From NCBI GenBank assembly GCA_002315655.1, contig DCHO01000042.1, positions 25,379-53,810 of the forward strand: 28,432 nucleotides of DNA, read 5' to 3'. Source of the DNA: Christensenella sp. UBA1750 (lineage in GTDB: Bacteria > Bacillota > Clostridia > Christensenellales > UBA1750). Positions 1 through 6,815 of the stretch are shown here, one piece after another. The notes under the pieces were generated by a model. That model made no database searches, had not been told where the DNA came from, and saw nothing but the letters and a program-made list of their open reading frames with translations. The translations under genes were made by a program, and so were the position numbers. Numbering within the stretch: position 1 is the stretch's first letter; every line of letters begins with the position of its first letter.

Positions 1-276
1 ATCACCGGCAATCAGATCGTTTTCCAATAGCGCATTACCGACGGTGGCTTCATCAGTGTGAATCGTGAAGGTCACGGACTTGTCCTGCGCCTTGACTTCG
101 ACCTTGACTTCCTTTGCGCCGGAGCCTAAGATGGTGTCTTCCTGATAAATCGCGTTGTCCCAAAGACTTGCGGAAGTTTCTGTGCTATTGCTCTTGACGC
201 CTTCGCAGCCGCAGAGGGACACAAGCAGTAAGAAAACGAGAAGCAGGGAAAGAGAAACGGAAATGATTCTTTTCAT
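1..276 (-). CDS. DUF4430-type lipoprotein, N-terminal part (runs off the left edge)
   Basis: Ninety-two residues are visible and the gene continues past base 1. It starts MKRIISVSLSLLL with a hydrophobic stretch and a lipobox LCGC, which makes Cys24 the likely lipidated residue, so the protein should be anchored outside the cell membrane. After a Ser/Thr-rich linker comes a stretch containing VKVEVKAQDKSVTFTIHTDE and ATVGNALLEND, which resembles the start of DUF4430, the fold shared with the C-terminal domain of cobalamin carriers such as transcobalamin. A site AAAGGA lies about 10 bases before the ATG. The upstream leader is a cobalamin riboswitch, so the best inference is a surface corrinoid-binding or uptake protein repressed when B12 is plentiful. 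The rest of the protein and any partner transporter lie outside the window. Confidence 0.75.
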   Translation of the reverse strand, partial: MKRIISVSLSLLLVFLLLVSLCGCEGVKSNSTETSASLWDNAIYQEDTILGSGAKEVKVEVKAQDKSVTFTIHTDEATVGNALLENDLIAGD

Positions 277-310
277 AGTACATCTATCCTTTGGTTGAAG
301 TACAAAAGGA

Positions 311-340
311 TAAAATAAAAGCACCCTCCACTTGGGGTGC
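311..340 (-). terminator. Riboswitch-controlled intrinsic terminator
   Basis: On the minus strand GCACCC pairs with GGGTGC across a short loop and is followed by TTTTATTTT. It sits between the cobalamin aptamer and the lipoprotein start at 276, which is the position of a transcription-attenuation expression platform. A second GC-rich hairpin (GCGGCAT/ATGCCGC, 351-372) lies just upstream and may take part in switching. Confidence 0.75.
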
Positions 341-375
341 GCAAAAAGGACGCGGCATCCTGCCATGCCGCGAAA

Positions 376-575
376 GAGCAAACTTACTCCTTTATGACCT
401 TTTTCCTCCCCAAGCTGCCCAAGAGGCTTTTACAGGTCACAGTCCGATAAGCATCCCGACTTACGGTTTCCCGCTTACGGTAATGGCTGTTGCTGCGGAT
501 TTTCACCGCATTCCCCTATCTTCTCCCGCAATGTCGCTGCACTGCGATCAAAATCGACATTTTTAAGTCGATGAA
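376..575 (-). ncRNA. Cobalamin riboswitch aptamer
   Basis: Read on the minus strand, the leader contains GGGAATGCGGTGAAAATCCGC (the GGTGAAAATCC hairpin box at about 495-515), followed by CAGCCATTACCGTAAGCGG and then AAGTCGGGATGCTTATCGG with ACTGTGACC. These occur in the order of the conserved core of the adenosylcobalamin riboswitch class. The outer limits are approximate. A promoter at 602-630 starts the transcript just upstream and a terminator at 311-340 ends it before the DUF4430 lipoprotein gene. Ligand-bound RNA would be expected to end early, so the gene would be on when corrinoid is scarce. Confidence 0.85.
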
Positions 576-601
576 CTGTGTTTATTCTTTTGTCAGGTTT
601 G

Positions 602-630
602 ATTCTAACCAATCCCGGGCGCTAAGTCAA
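602..630 (-). promoter_or_regulatory. Promoter of the riboswitch-lipoprotein transcript
   Basis: On the minus strand there is TTGACT, exactly 17 bases, then TAGAAT. Transcription would begin near 595, just ahead of the aptamer. It begins 5 bases past the stop codon of the ArsC-like gene. Confidence 0.8.
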
Positions 631-635
631 GCCCT

Positions 636-974
636 TTATTTCCACATTTCCCAGACTTCCGGATGGAAACCGACCGTCGCTTCCTTTCCGTTGCGCACGA
701 TGGGCGTTTTGATTAGATTCTGATGCTCCAATACCTGCGCCTTAATCAGGGCTTTGTCGCTCATGAACCGCGCCGCAGATTCGGCGTAGGCCTTGGAATC
801 GGTGTCGATCAGGTTCACAAAGCCCACGGCGGAAGCTACGGAATCAAACTCCTTGGGCGACAGCCCTTTCTTGGTCAGGTCAATGAGCTGATAAGGAATC
901 CGTCTTTCCTTGAACCAGCGCTCCGCCTTCTGGCAGTCAAAATTCTTTTTACCCATAAAAATCTGGATGTTCAT
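636..974 (-). CDS. ArsC/Spx-fold (thioredoxin-like) protein
   Basis: This 112-residue protein (MNIQIFMGKKNFDCQKAE...) matches the arsenate reductase/Spx/YffB family over its full usual length, with the family signature KTPIVRNGKEATVGFHPEVW at the end. The start at 974 is chosen because AAAAGGAG lies 6-7 bases upstream. An in-frame start at 1040 would run through the SRP RNA terminator. The redox site is odd. Relatives usually have the reactive Cys at the first position of the C-x-x-[CTS] loop. Here that position is Asn11, and the only Cys in the protein, Cys14, occupies the fourth position. True arsenate reduction is therefore doubtful, and a changed thiol chemistry or a regulatory role is possible. 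No promoter of its own is visible, so it is probably read through from the SRP RNA gene. Confidence 0.85.
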   Translation of the reverse strand: MNIQIFMGKKNFDCQKAERWFKERRIPYQLIDLTKKGLSPKEFDSVASAVGFVNLIDTDSKAYAESAARFMSDKALIKAQVLEHQNLIKTPIVRNGKEATVGFHPEVWEMWK

Positions 975-992
975 GAATTTCTCCTTTTGTGG

Positions 993-1025
993 AAAACCCC
1001 GTTCGACTGCATCGAACGGGGTTTT
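993..1025 (-). terminator. Intrinsic terminator of the SRP RNA gene
   Basis: A perfect 14-bp stem (AAAACCCCGTTCGA with TCGAACGGGGTTTT) closes a 5-nt loop. The U tract on the minus strand is only four bases, so some read-through into the ArsC-like gene is likely. Confidence 0.8.
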
Positions 1026-1029
1026 AATA

Positions 1030-1157
1030 AAATGCCGCATCCCTGCCCTGCAGGCTTCCCTGAATCACACCCCGCTGACCGCTTAGTGCTGCTTACTTCC
1101 GTACCTGACACGATTCACGGCGCGACGTTGAACAGGACCCACAGGACAGGAACACGA
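1030..1157 (-). ncRNA. ffs: Signal recognition particle RNA (4.5S-like, small bacterial type)
   Basis: The minus strand holds GTGTCAGGTACGGAAGTAAG followed by CAGCACTAAGCGG, the conserved Ffh-binding apical domain (the GGAA tetraloop and its asymmetric loop AGCAGC). The 5' segment TCCTGTCCTG can pair with the 3' segment CAGGGCAGGGA, closing the long helix expected of SRP RNA. The size, about 125 bases, fits the short form without an Alu domain. It scaffolds Ffh for co-translational membrane targeting. Both ends are approximate. A promoter at 1189-1217 places the transcript start near 1182, so a short 5' leader containing the hairpin GACAAA/TTTGTC is probably trimmed off. Confidence 0.88.
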
Positions 1158-1188
1158 CAAACTGATAACACATTTGTCAACATAATAT

Positions 1189-1217
1189 AGTATAGCCGAT
1201 GCGGGTGTATTTTGCAA
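1189..1217 (-). promoter_or_regulatory. Promoter of the SRP RNA gene
   Basis: On the minus strand TTGCAA and TATACT are separated by exactly 17 bases, a strong housekeeping promoter that fits a highly expressed stable RNA. Confidence 0.85.
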
Positions 1218-1243
1218 CAGTTTTTATGTAAAGGAAAATGCAA

Positions 1244-1603
1244 TTATTCTGCGGGCTTGTAGTCAATGCGGTTCTGCCCGTTGTCCCAGAGGCGTTCCAA
1301 GTGATAGAACTCGCGTTCGGGCTCATAGAACAGGTGTACGACGATGCCGGAGAAATCCATGACGATCCATCTGCCCTCCGCATAGCCCTCTGCGCGGATG
1401 AGGTCGTAACCCATGTCTGCCATTTTGTTTTCCAGCTCGTCATAGATGGCTTTGACGTGGTTGGGATTGCGGCCGGAGGCGATGACGAAATAGTCGGAGA
1501 TGATGGTCATATCGTGAATGTCCAGGCAGACAATATCGGTTCCCAGCTTCTCGTCGATGATGGAGCAAACGTTTAATGCAAGTTCTTTCATATTCTCAGT
1601 CAT
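1244..1603 (-). CDS. rsfS: Ribosomal silencing factor RsfS (Iojap family)
   Basis: A 119-residue protein of normal family length. RsfS binds ribosomal protein uL14 on the 50S subunit and blocks joining with 30S when nutrients are short. Typical family stretches are visible: IVCLDIHDMTIISDYFVIASG near the N-terminus and YAEGRWIVMDFSGIVVHLFY followed by EREFYHLERLW in the second half. The ATG at 1603 is preferred because AAGGAG lies about 5 bases upstream. An in-frame ATG at 1621 lacks that spacing. The gene overlaps the end of yqeK by 8 bases, so the two are probably translationally coupled. No terminator is seen after it, and the SRP RNA promoter follows within 30 bases. Confidence 0.95.
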   Translation of the reverse strand: MTENMKELALNVCSIIDEKLGTDIVCLDIHDMTIISDYFVIASGRNPNHVKAIYDELENKMADMGYDLIRAEGYAEGRWIVMDFSGIVVHLFYEPEREFYHLERLWDNGQNRIDYKPAE

Positions 1604-2195
1604 GGTGTTCTCCTTTATCATGAAGTAATTTGAGCTTGAGTGTGTTGTAGGTGAAAAGGGTATCGGGATGTGTGACAGCTCCTTCGGAAAGCGTCAGAAT
1701 CATCGTGCGTTTTAGGCACTCGCAGAGGGTCTCCCACAGGGATTCCTTCGCCATTTCCCGCATTTCCTCCACATCGGGATAAGCGCGGGTCGGTTCGATG
1801 TAGTCCGCTAAATTTACAACGGCATCAAGTGCGGTCATGTCGGGAGCGCCGCACATATGCCGACGGATGGCCTGCAAAATTTCCGGGTCGTGCACGTCCA
1901 ATTCCCGCTCTGCAATACAGGCCGAAACGTAGGGGTGAAGCAGCTCAGGGCTTTCCTTCTGCCACACATCAACGGCAACACCGTAAGCGTAGGCGGATGC
2001 AAGCATTTCCTCATGGGTCAAGCCCTTGGAGCAGTCGTGCAGCAGTCCGGCTTCCTCGGCCTTGGCCGGGTCTGTGCCGTATTGCATCGCTAATTCCTTT
2101 GCGGTTTGGGAAACACCGATGGAATGTGCCAACCGTTTTGGCTTGACATGGGTTTTCAGATATTCCAGGTATTTTTCTTTCTGTTCGTTTGTCAT
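1596..2195 (-). CDS. yqeK: YqeK-type HD-domain hydrolase (symmetrical Ap4A hydrolase family)
   Basis: A 199-residue HD-superfamily phosphohydrolase. The metal ligands are visible as His24 in RLAHSIGVSQ, the His53-Asp54 pair in GLLHDCSKG, later His residues in LLHPYVSA and IRRHMCG, and Asp in VVNLADYIEPTR. Members of the YqeK family split diadenosine tetraphosphate symmetrically. The start codon overlaps the nadD stop by four bases (ATGA), and rsfS follows with an 8-base overlap. This nadD-yqeK-rsfS order is a hallmark of Firmicutes and makes the assignment secure, although the substrate is inferred from the family. Confidence 0.93.
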   Translation of the reverse strand: MTNEQKEKYLEYLKTHVKPKRLAHSIGVSQTAKELAMQYGTDPAKAEEAGLLHDCSKGLTHEEMLASAYAYGVAVDVWQKESPELLHPYVSACIAERELDVHDPEILQAIRRHMCGAPDMTALDAVVNLADYIEPTRAYPDVEEMREMAKESLWETLCECLKRTMILTLSEGAVTHPDTLFTYNTLKLKLLHDKGEHHD

Positions 2196-2800
2196 TGATA
2201 CAGCTTCTTTTCGTCGATGTAGGCTCGGACGGCGGGGGCAAGCATTCCGTCCGTTGAACGTCCGTTTTTCACGTTCTCACGAATGAGGGTGGAGGAAATT
2301 TCGGGACCCACCGCATCCACAAAGGTGACTTTCGCGGAAAACCTGTCTAAAAGATACGCTTTTTCCGCTTCCATGGTTTCATCGTTAATGCCCGGTCTCC
2401 TCACACAGGCAAAGGAGCACAGGGTCGCCACAATTTGGGTATTTTTCCAGTTTTTGAGATCGAGCAGCGTGTCCGCGCCGATGAAATAGACAAATTCGGT
2501 ATCGGGGTATTGCTTTTTGAGCAGTGTCAGGGTGTCCACAGTATAGATGGTGCCTTCTCGAAAAACCTCGATGTCGCACGCCTCCGCCCATGGATAATCT
2601 GCGGTCGCAAGCACGGTCATGTTCAGCCGTTCCTTTGCGCCCGCGCCCAGATGAGCTTTGTGGGGCGGTCGCCCGGAGGGCAAAAACAGCACCTTTTCGA
2701 TTCCAAGCGCTTTCCGTGCGGCATCGGCAATTTTGATGTGCCCCAAATGAATGGGGTCAAAGCTGCCGCCCATCAGAGCGATGGTGTTTTTTTGATCCAT
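2192..2800 (-). CDS. nadD: Nicotinate-nucleotide adenylyltransferase
   Basis: A 202-residue enzyme that adenylates nicotinate mononucleotide to deamido-NAD with ATP, a central step of NAD synthesis. It has the nucleotidyltransferase motif GGSFDPIHLGH at residues 11-21 and the second signature SSTLIRE at 169-175. The start has a GGGAG site about 9 bases upstream. It heads the nadD-yqeK-rsfS unit. In related genomes the cluster continues upstream into yhbY and obg. Here an opposite-strand gene (2863-3603) separates them, so nadD should need its own promoter in the 60-base gap 2801-2862, where no convincing one was found. Confidence 0.95.
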   Translation of the reverse strand: MDQKNTIALMGGSFDPIHLGHIKIADAARKALGIEKVLFLPSGRPPHKAHLGAGAKERLNMTVLATADYPWAEACDIEVFREGTIYTVDTLTLLKKQYPDTEFVYFIGADTLLDLKNWKNTQIVATLCSFACVRRPGINDETMEAEKAYLLDRFSAKVTFVDAVGPEISSTLIRENVKNGRSTDGMLAPAVRAYIDEKKLYQ

Positions 2801-2862
2801 TGTTAGTTACTCCCGATAAATCTCATCAAAACTGTGCAGAATAACGGAAAAAGGAGGCCACA

Positions 2863-3603
2863 ATGCCTGTTATTTTCCGAAAAATCACAAAAGTGATCGA
2901 CCAATCCGCGTTCTGTCTGTTCCTTTTCTGTCTGTTCTGCTTCTATTTCACGAAAAAAGGATTGTCCTTTCCCCTGTCGTTTATATTGTCCGTGCTGATT
3001 TCCATCGGTCTTTGTTATGGATTACATGGATTGAGCACAAGACACGGCAATCGCGCCTCGGCTGTTTGGAAGCGCAACTGTGCCGCGCTGTCCGCCATGC
3101 CGCCGAAAGAAGCCGTTGAGATTCTGCGCTATGCGCTTCAAAAAAAGTATGCCTTGAAAAGCGTAGATGCTTCCAACTTGGAAGACGACACCGGACAGAA
3201 GATCAGATGTGTTGTTCTCCTGCACCCGGAGAAGGTTTCACCGAACGAGGTTTATGAAATCCATCTGCGACAAGGAGAAACAAGATGTGCAGTCATTTCT
3301 CTGCACGGCTTTTCAGTAGAGGCAATTCGTTACGCAAAAGGTCTGTTCCCCGCCTTAGCCTGTATTTCCGCAGAACAGCTGCCGATTCCGCCGCTTTCGT
3401 ATGAAGAAAAGCAAAAGAAGGCGTATTTTGCCCTGTTTTCCTTATTAGACCCCATCAGGGGCTTTGTTCTCGGCGTTGTGCTCACAGGTCTTTTTGTCAC
3501 TTTTGACAAACCTGCGTATCTTGTCGCGGGGTTGCTGCTTTCCTTCCTGTCCCTTCTGCGAAAAAGACAGGAAATGCGGAAACCGACCTTATTTGAGCCT
3601 TAA
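2863..3603 (+). CDS. Uncharacterised four-helix membrane protein
   Basis: A 246-residue protein of unknown function, preceded by a strong AAGGAGG site 5-6 bases before the ATG. Two hydrophobic segments lie near residues 14-32 and 36-54. A soluble region of roughly 140 residues follows (about 55-195) with regularly spaced Lys/Arg and Glu. Two more hydrophobic segments lie near 196-212 and 216-232, and the tail is short and basic. No catalytic motif is recognised. It is transcribed against the surrounding conserved ribosome/NAD genes. Its stop codon overlaps the yhbY stop (3600-3603), with no terminator between. It may be a lineage-specific insertion into the cluster. Confidence 0.75.
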   Translation: MPVIFRKITKVIDQSAFCLFLFCLFCFYFTKKGLSFPLSFILSVLISIGLCYGLHGLSTRHGNRASAVWKRNCAALSAMPPKEAVEILRYALQKKYALKSVDASNLEDDTGQKIRCVVLLHPEKVSPNEVYEIHLRQGETRCAVISLHGFSVEAIRYAKGLFPALACISAEQLPIPPLSYEEKQKKAYFALFSLLDPIRGFVLGVVLTGLFVTFDKPAYLVAGLLLSFLSLLRKRQEMRKPTLFEP

Positions 3604-3899
3604 ATCAGAGACAGGTCGATCTTGGGGTTCTTTCTTGCGGGACGGTAGATCACAAAACGATAGCCCACGCACTGCACGGGATCGGCGTGTACCTGCTCGC
3701 ACAGCAGGTCACAGGCCTCGCGGGTCTCATAAGGGGCGTTCTTTTGCAGCTGCACCTTGATGAGCTCCCGGGCTTCCAGAACCTCCCATGTGGAGGTGAT
3801 GAGCGTTGGCGTGATACCGTCCTTGCCGATCTGCACAACGGGGTCGATGGTATTGGCTAAAGAGCGCAGGTAAGCGCGCTGTTTGGATGTAAGTGCCAT
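3600..3899 (-). CDS. yhbY: YhbY-type RNA-binding protein (CRM domain)
   Basis: A 99-residue single CRM-domain protein of the usual length. It begins MALTSKQRAYLRSLANTIDP, and the RNA-binding loop is GKDGIT where the family commonly has GKGGIT. It ends YRPARKNPKIDL. The family associates with pre-50S ribosomal particles. It follows obg by 11 bases and probably shares its transcript. Downstream it runs tail to tail into the membrane protein gene with a 4-base overlap and no visible terminator. Confidence 0.92.
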   Translation of the reverse strand: MALTSKQRAYLRSLANTIDPVVQIGKDGITPTLITSTWEVLEARELIKVQLQKNAPYETREACDLLCEQVHADPVQCVGYRFVIYRPARKNPKIDLSLI

Positions 3900-3910
3900 A
3901 TTGGTTCTCC

Positions 3911-5188
3911 TTAATTGATAAAGTCAAATTCGACCTCGCCCAGCCGGACGCTGTCGCCGTCGGTGGCTCCCGCCTCCCGCAGCGCGTCGATGATGCCGAG
4001 TCTGCGCAGGGAGCGTTCAAAGAACGCCATGCTCTCGTCGTCGTCCATGTTAATGCGGTAGATGAGATCGTCCACCACGGGGCCTTCCACCACGAACCAT
4101 TCGTTCTCCCTGCGGACGGTGAAGGGCTCCTCGGAGAGGGTCTTGAACTCCTCCCAGGCGCTGTCTTCCTCAAAGGATTCGATCTCGGGCAGCTCCTTGA
4201 GTTTTCGCATACATTCTTCAACCAGCGGCGCAAAACCCTGCACTGTGGCTGCGGAGACCGGGAAGATGAGCGTGTCGGTTCCTTCCAGCTTCTCTTTCAG
4301 CCTTTTAAGGTTCTCCTCCGCTTCGGGCAAGTCCATCTTGTTGCAGACGATAATCTGCGGCTTTTTGGAAAGCTCCTTGTATTTATCCAGCTCGTTGTTG
4401 ATAATATCGAGGTCACTTAATGGGTCTCTGCCTTCGCAGCCGGAAATATCCAGAACGTGCAGCAGAAGCCGAGTGCGCTCCACATGACGCAGGAACTCAT
4501 AGCCCAAGCCCGCGCCCTCGGACGCGCCTTCAATCAGTCCCGGAATGTCCGCCAGCACAAAGCCGTCGGAGTGCGCCTTAACCACGCCTAAGTTCGGCAG
4601 CAGGGTCGTGAAATGGTAGTTGGCAATCTTGGGCTTTGCGGCGGTCAGCACCGACAGGATGGTGGATTTTCCTACATTGGGGAAACCGACCAGCCCGACG
4701 TCCGCTATGGTTTTGAGCTCCAGTTGCACATCAAAAACCTCTGTTTTGATGCCGGGCTTTGCGAAGTTCGGTGCCTGCCGAATGGAATTGGCAAAATGGC
4801 TGTTGCCCCAGCCGCCGCGCCCGCCGTGTAGCACAATTCTCGGCACGTTGGGTTCCTGAATGTCCGCTATGATCTCATCGTTTGCCATATCGCGGATGAC
4901 CGTGCCCATGGGAACCTTGATGATGAGGTCTTCGCCGGATTTTCCGTTGGAGCGGGAAGGCCCGCCAATCATGCCGGGCTCCGCATAGAATTTGCGGTTG
5001 AAGCGGAAGTCCAGCAGCGTGTGCATTCCGGGGTCGGCCACAAAAACAATGTCGCCGCCTTTTCCGCCGTCGCCGCCGTCGGGGCCGCCCGCCTGTACGA
5101 ACTTTTCTCTGTGGAAGTTCACCTTGCCGTCGCCGCCGTTGCCGGCTTTCAGCTTGATTCGGACAATATCTACAAATGAAGAGGCCAT
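3911..5188 (-). CDS. obgE: GTPase Obg/CgtA
   Basis: A 425-residue GTPase with all three family parts. The glycine-rich Obg fold covers residues 1-158 (AGNGGDGKVNFHREK, GGPDGGDGGKGG). The G domain follows, with P-loop GFPNVGKST at 168-176, switch and G3 region DIPGLIEG, and G4 NKMD. An Obg C-terminal domain runs from about 345 to the end. It binds the large ribosomal subunit and links its assembly to nucleotide state. A promoter at 5225-5253 and an AGGGTGAG site support the ATG at 5188. The gene is not directly preceded here by rplU-rpmA, its frequent partners. Confidence 0.97.
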   Translation of the reverse strand: MASSFVDIVRIKLKAGNGGDGKVNFHREKFVQAGGPDGGDGGKGGDIVFVADPGMHTLLDFRFNRKFYAEPGMIGGPSRSNGKSGEDLIIKVPMGTVIRDMANDEIIADIQEPNVPRIVLHGGRGGWGNSHFANSIRQAPNFAKPGIKTEVFDVQLELKTIADVGLVGFPNVGKSTILSVLTAAKPKIANYHFTTLLPNLGVVKAHSDGFVLADIPGLIEGASEGAGLGYEFLRHVERTRLLLHVLDISGCEGRDPLSDLDIINNELDKYKELSKKPQIIVCNKMDLPEAEENLKRLKEKLEGTDTLIFPVSAATVQGFAPLVEECMRKLKELPEIESFEEDSAWEEFKTLSEEPFTVRRENEWFVVEGPVVDDLIYRINMDDDESMAFFERSLRRLGIIDALREAGATDGDSVRLGEVEFDFIN

Positions 5189-5224
5189 CGTCTCTCACCC
5201 TTTCAAACGTGGTAAAGCTCTATT

Positions 5225-5253
5225 AGTTTACCTGTTTTTGCATGAATTTTCAA
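5225..5253 (-). promoter_or_regulatory. Promoter of obg-yhbY
   Basis: On the minus strand TTGAAA and TAAACT are separated by 17 bases, about 35 bases upstream of the obg ATG. Confidence 0.65.
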
Positions 5254-5317
5254 TGTTTCAGGTGGGAATTTCAAACTTTTACGATTTTGAAATATCGCAC
5301 AACAAAAAGTGCTTTTA

Positions 5318-5584
5318 TCACCATTCCAGCGGGATCAGTTTGATGCTTCTTCCATCGTCCGATGCCGCATAAATTCCGATTAAGCTCTGAGTGTACGGCG
5401 CAACAAGCAGACGGGTCACGTCGAATAAGTCATTGAGACGGAAACGAACGGAAAGCCCGCAGCCTAAGGAGATTTGACTTGGCGTGTGAATCACGGTTGA
5501 AGAAAGTCCTTCCCTATTCATTTCTTCCTGAAACCGCAGTACCGCCTGCCGTGAGCGAAACGCAACGATGCCATAAACCTCCAT
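5318..5584 (-). CDS. DUF3343 protein (putative Se/S carrier-like)
   Basis: An 88-residue protein starting MEVYGIVAFRSRQAVLRFQE. The central ISLGCGLSVRFRLND fits the small DUF3343 family, where a Cys in a CG[LM] motif is conserved and a persulfide- or selenide-carrier role has been proposed. It is divergent from, and 91 bases away from, a cysteine desulfurase-like gene, which supports that reading because the two families recur together near labile-selenium genes in Firmicutes. GGGGAGG lies about 5 bases before the ATG. No selD, yedF or molybdenum hydroxylase gene is in the window, so the role in Se or S transfer is inference. Confidence 0.8.
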   Translation of the reverse strand: MEVYGIVAFRSRQAVLRFQEEMNREGLSSTVIHTPSQISLGCGLSVRFRLNDLFDVTRLLVAPYTQSLIGIYAASDDGRSIKLIPLEW

Positions 5585-5675
5585 AAAATCCTCCCCGCAA
5601 AGCGTTTTATTCGGATAAGGAATACCATATTCTATTCTATGCTATTGTTTCCATTTGCGTGCGGGAGGAATGAAC

Positions 5676-6794
5676 ATGATCTATCTTGACAATGCAGCCA
5701 CAACTTTCCCCAAACCCGAACCTGTTTATCGCGCTATGGATTCCGTGCTCCGCAATTCCTGTGCAAACCCCGGACGGGCAGGGCACAAAATGTCGCTTTC
5801 CGCATCCCGACTTATGCTGGATGCGCGGGAAACGGTCTGCAAACTGTTACAGGTGAAGCAGATTGAGTCCATTATCTTCGGGCAGAACTGCACAGATATG
5901 CTGAATCTCGCCATCAAAGGGGTGTGCAAGCCCGGCATGGAGGTCGTAACATCGGTTTGGGCGCATAATTCCGTGCTGCGTCCGTTACATAAACTGGCGC
6001 AGGAAGGTGTGATCCACCTTCGCATCGTGAAGGATTTGAGGGACGCCATCACCGACAGCACGGATTTTGTGGTGGCCACCCATGCAAGCAATGTGACCGG
6101 GGACATCGAACCCATAGAAGAAATCGCCGCGCTGTGCCACATGAAAAAGGTGCTTCTGTTAGTGGATGCTGCACAGACGGCGGGGATTCTGCCGATATAT
6201 CCCGAAAAATGGGGCATTGACCTGGTAGCTATGCCGGGACACAAGGCGCTGTACGGCCCTATGGGCACGGGAATCCTCTACATACGCCCCGGGCTGTCCA
6301 TAGAACCGCTCAAGGAGGGCGGGACAGGTACTTCCTCGCACCTGCTTTTTCAGCCTAATGAGTGGCCGGAGCGCTACGAGAGCGGCACGGTGAACCTGCC
6401 CGGAATCGCGACACTGGCACAGGGCGTGCGATACATTCTTCAAAACCGTGTGGAAATCCACGCACGCGAAATGCTGCTGACCGAACACCTGCTTTCGGGT
6501 CTGCTCAATATCCCTTCCGTCACGGTCTACGGCTCCCTTCTCCCCTTTGACCGGGTGGGCACGGTGAGCTTCAATTTAGGCGGAATCCCCTCTGCAACCG
6601 TAGCGGAACGCCTCGATGAAAACGGGATTTGCGTCCGTGCCGGGCTGCACTGTGCGCCGCTGGCGCATGAAGCCTTGGGAACGCTTGCGCAGGGCACTGT
6701 CCGGGCGAGCCTGTCTGCGTTCAGCACGGAAAAGGATGTGGATGCGCTGCTTTCTGTCGTGCGGCAAATGGCAAGAGAAAACGCCTCCGACTGA
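5676..6794 (+). CDS. Cysteine desulfurase-like class V aminotransferase
   Basis: A 372-residue PLP enzyme starting MIYLDNAATTFPKP, the family's standard beginning. This ATG, with GGGAGG about 7 bases upstream, is preferred to in-frame starts at 5655 and 5670. PLP-site features are visible: VDAAQ (Asp164 with Gln167), and Lys190 in PGHKALYGPMGTG for the internal aldimine. The reactive Cys326 sits in AGLHCAPLAHEALGT, so sulfur or selenium abstraction from (seleno)cysteine is chemically possible. The sequence resembles the EF2568-type subgroup that co-occurs with DUF3343 and selenium-dependent molybdenum hydroxylases, rather than the Fe-S cluster enzymes IscS or SufS. No scaffold gene is nearby. 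Confidence 0.88.
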   Translation: MIYLDNAATTFPKPEPVYRAMDSVLRNSCANPGRAGHKMSLSASRLMLDARETVCKLLQVKQIESIIFGQNCTDMLNLAIKGVCKPGMEVVTSVWAHNSVLRPLHKLAQEGVIHLRIVKDLRDAITDSTDFVVATHASNVTGDIEPIEEIAALCHMKKVLLLVDAAQTAGILPIYPEKWGIDLVAMPGHKALYGPMGTGILYIRPGLSIEPLKEGGTGTSSHLLFQPNEWPERYESGTVNLPGIATLAQGVRYILQNRVEIHAREMLLTEHLLSGLLNIPSVTVYGSLLPFDRVGTVSFNLGGIPSATVAERLDENGICVRAGLHCAPLAHEALGTLAQGTVRASLSAFSTEKDVDALLSVVRQMARENASD

Positions 6795-6808
6795 CACAGC
6801 CGAAGGCG
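6782..6808 (-). terminator. Terminator of the rsgA-GNAT operon, lying over the end of the desulfurase gene
   Basis: On the minus strand an 11-bp stem (CGCCTTCGGCT with AGTCGGAGGCG, two wobble pairs) closes the loop GTGTC and is followed by TTTTCTCTT. The opposite-strand desulfurase stop codon lies within it. On the plus strand there is no U tract, so it should stop only minus-strand transcription. Confidence 0.8.
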
Positions 6809-6815
6809 AAATTGA

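Noticed and set aside
5290..5315. Terminator for the DUF3343 gene (GCAC/GTGC hairpin)
   Set aside because: The stem is only four pairs, with no U tract after it on the minus strand.
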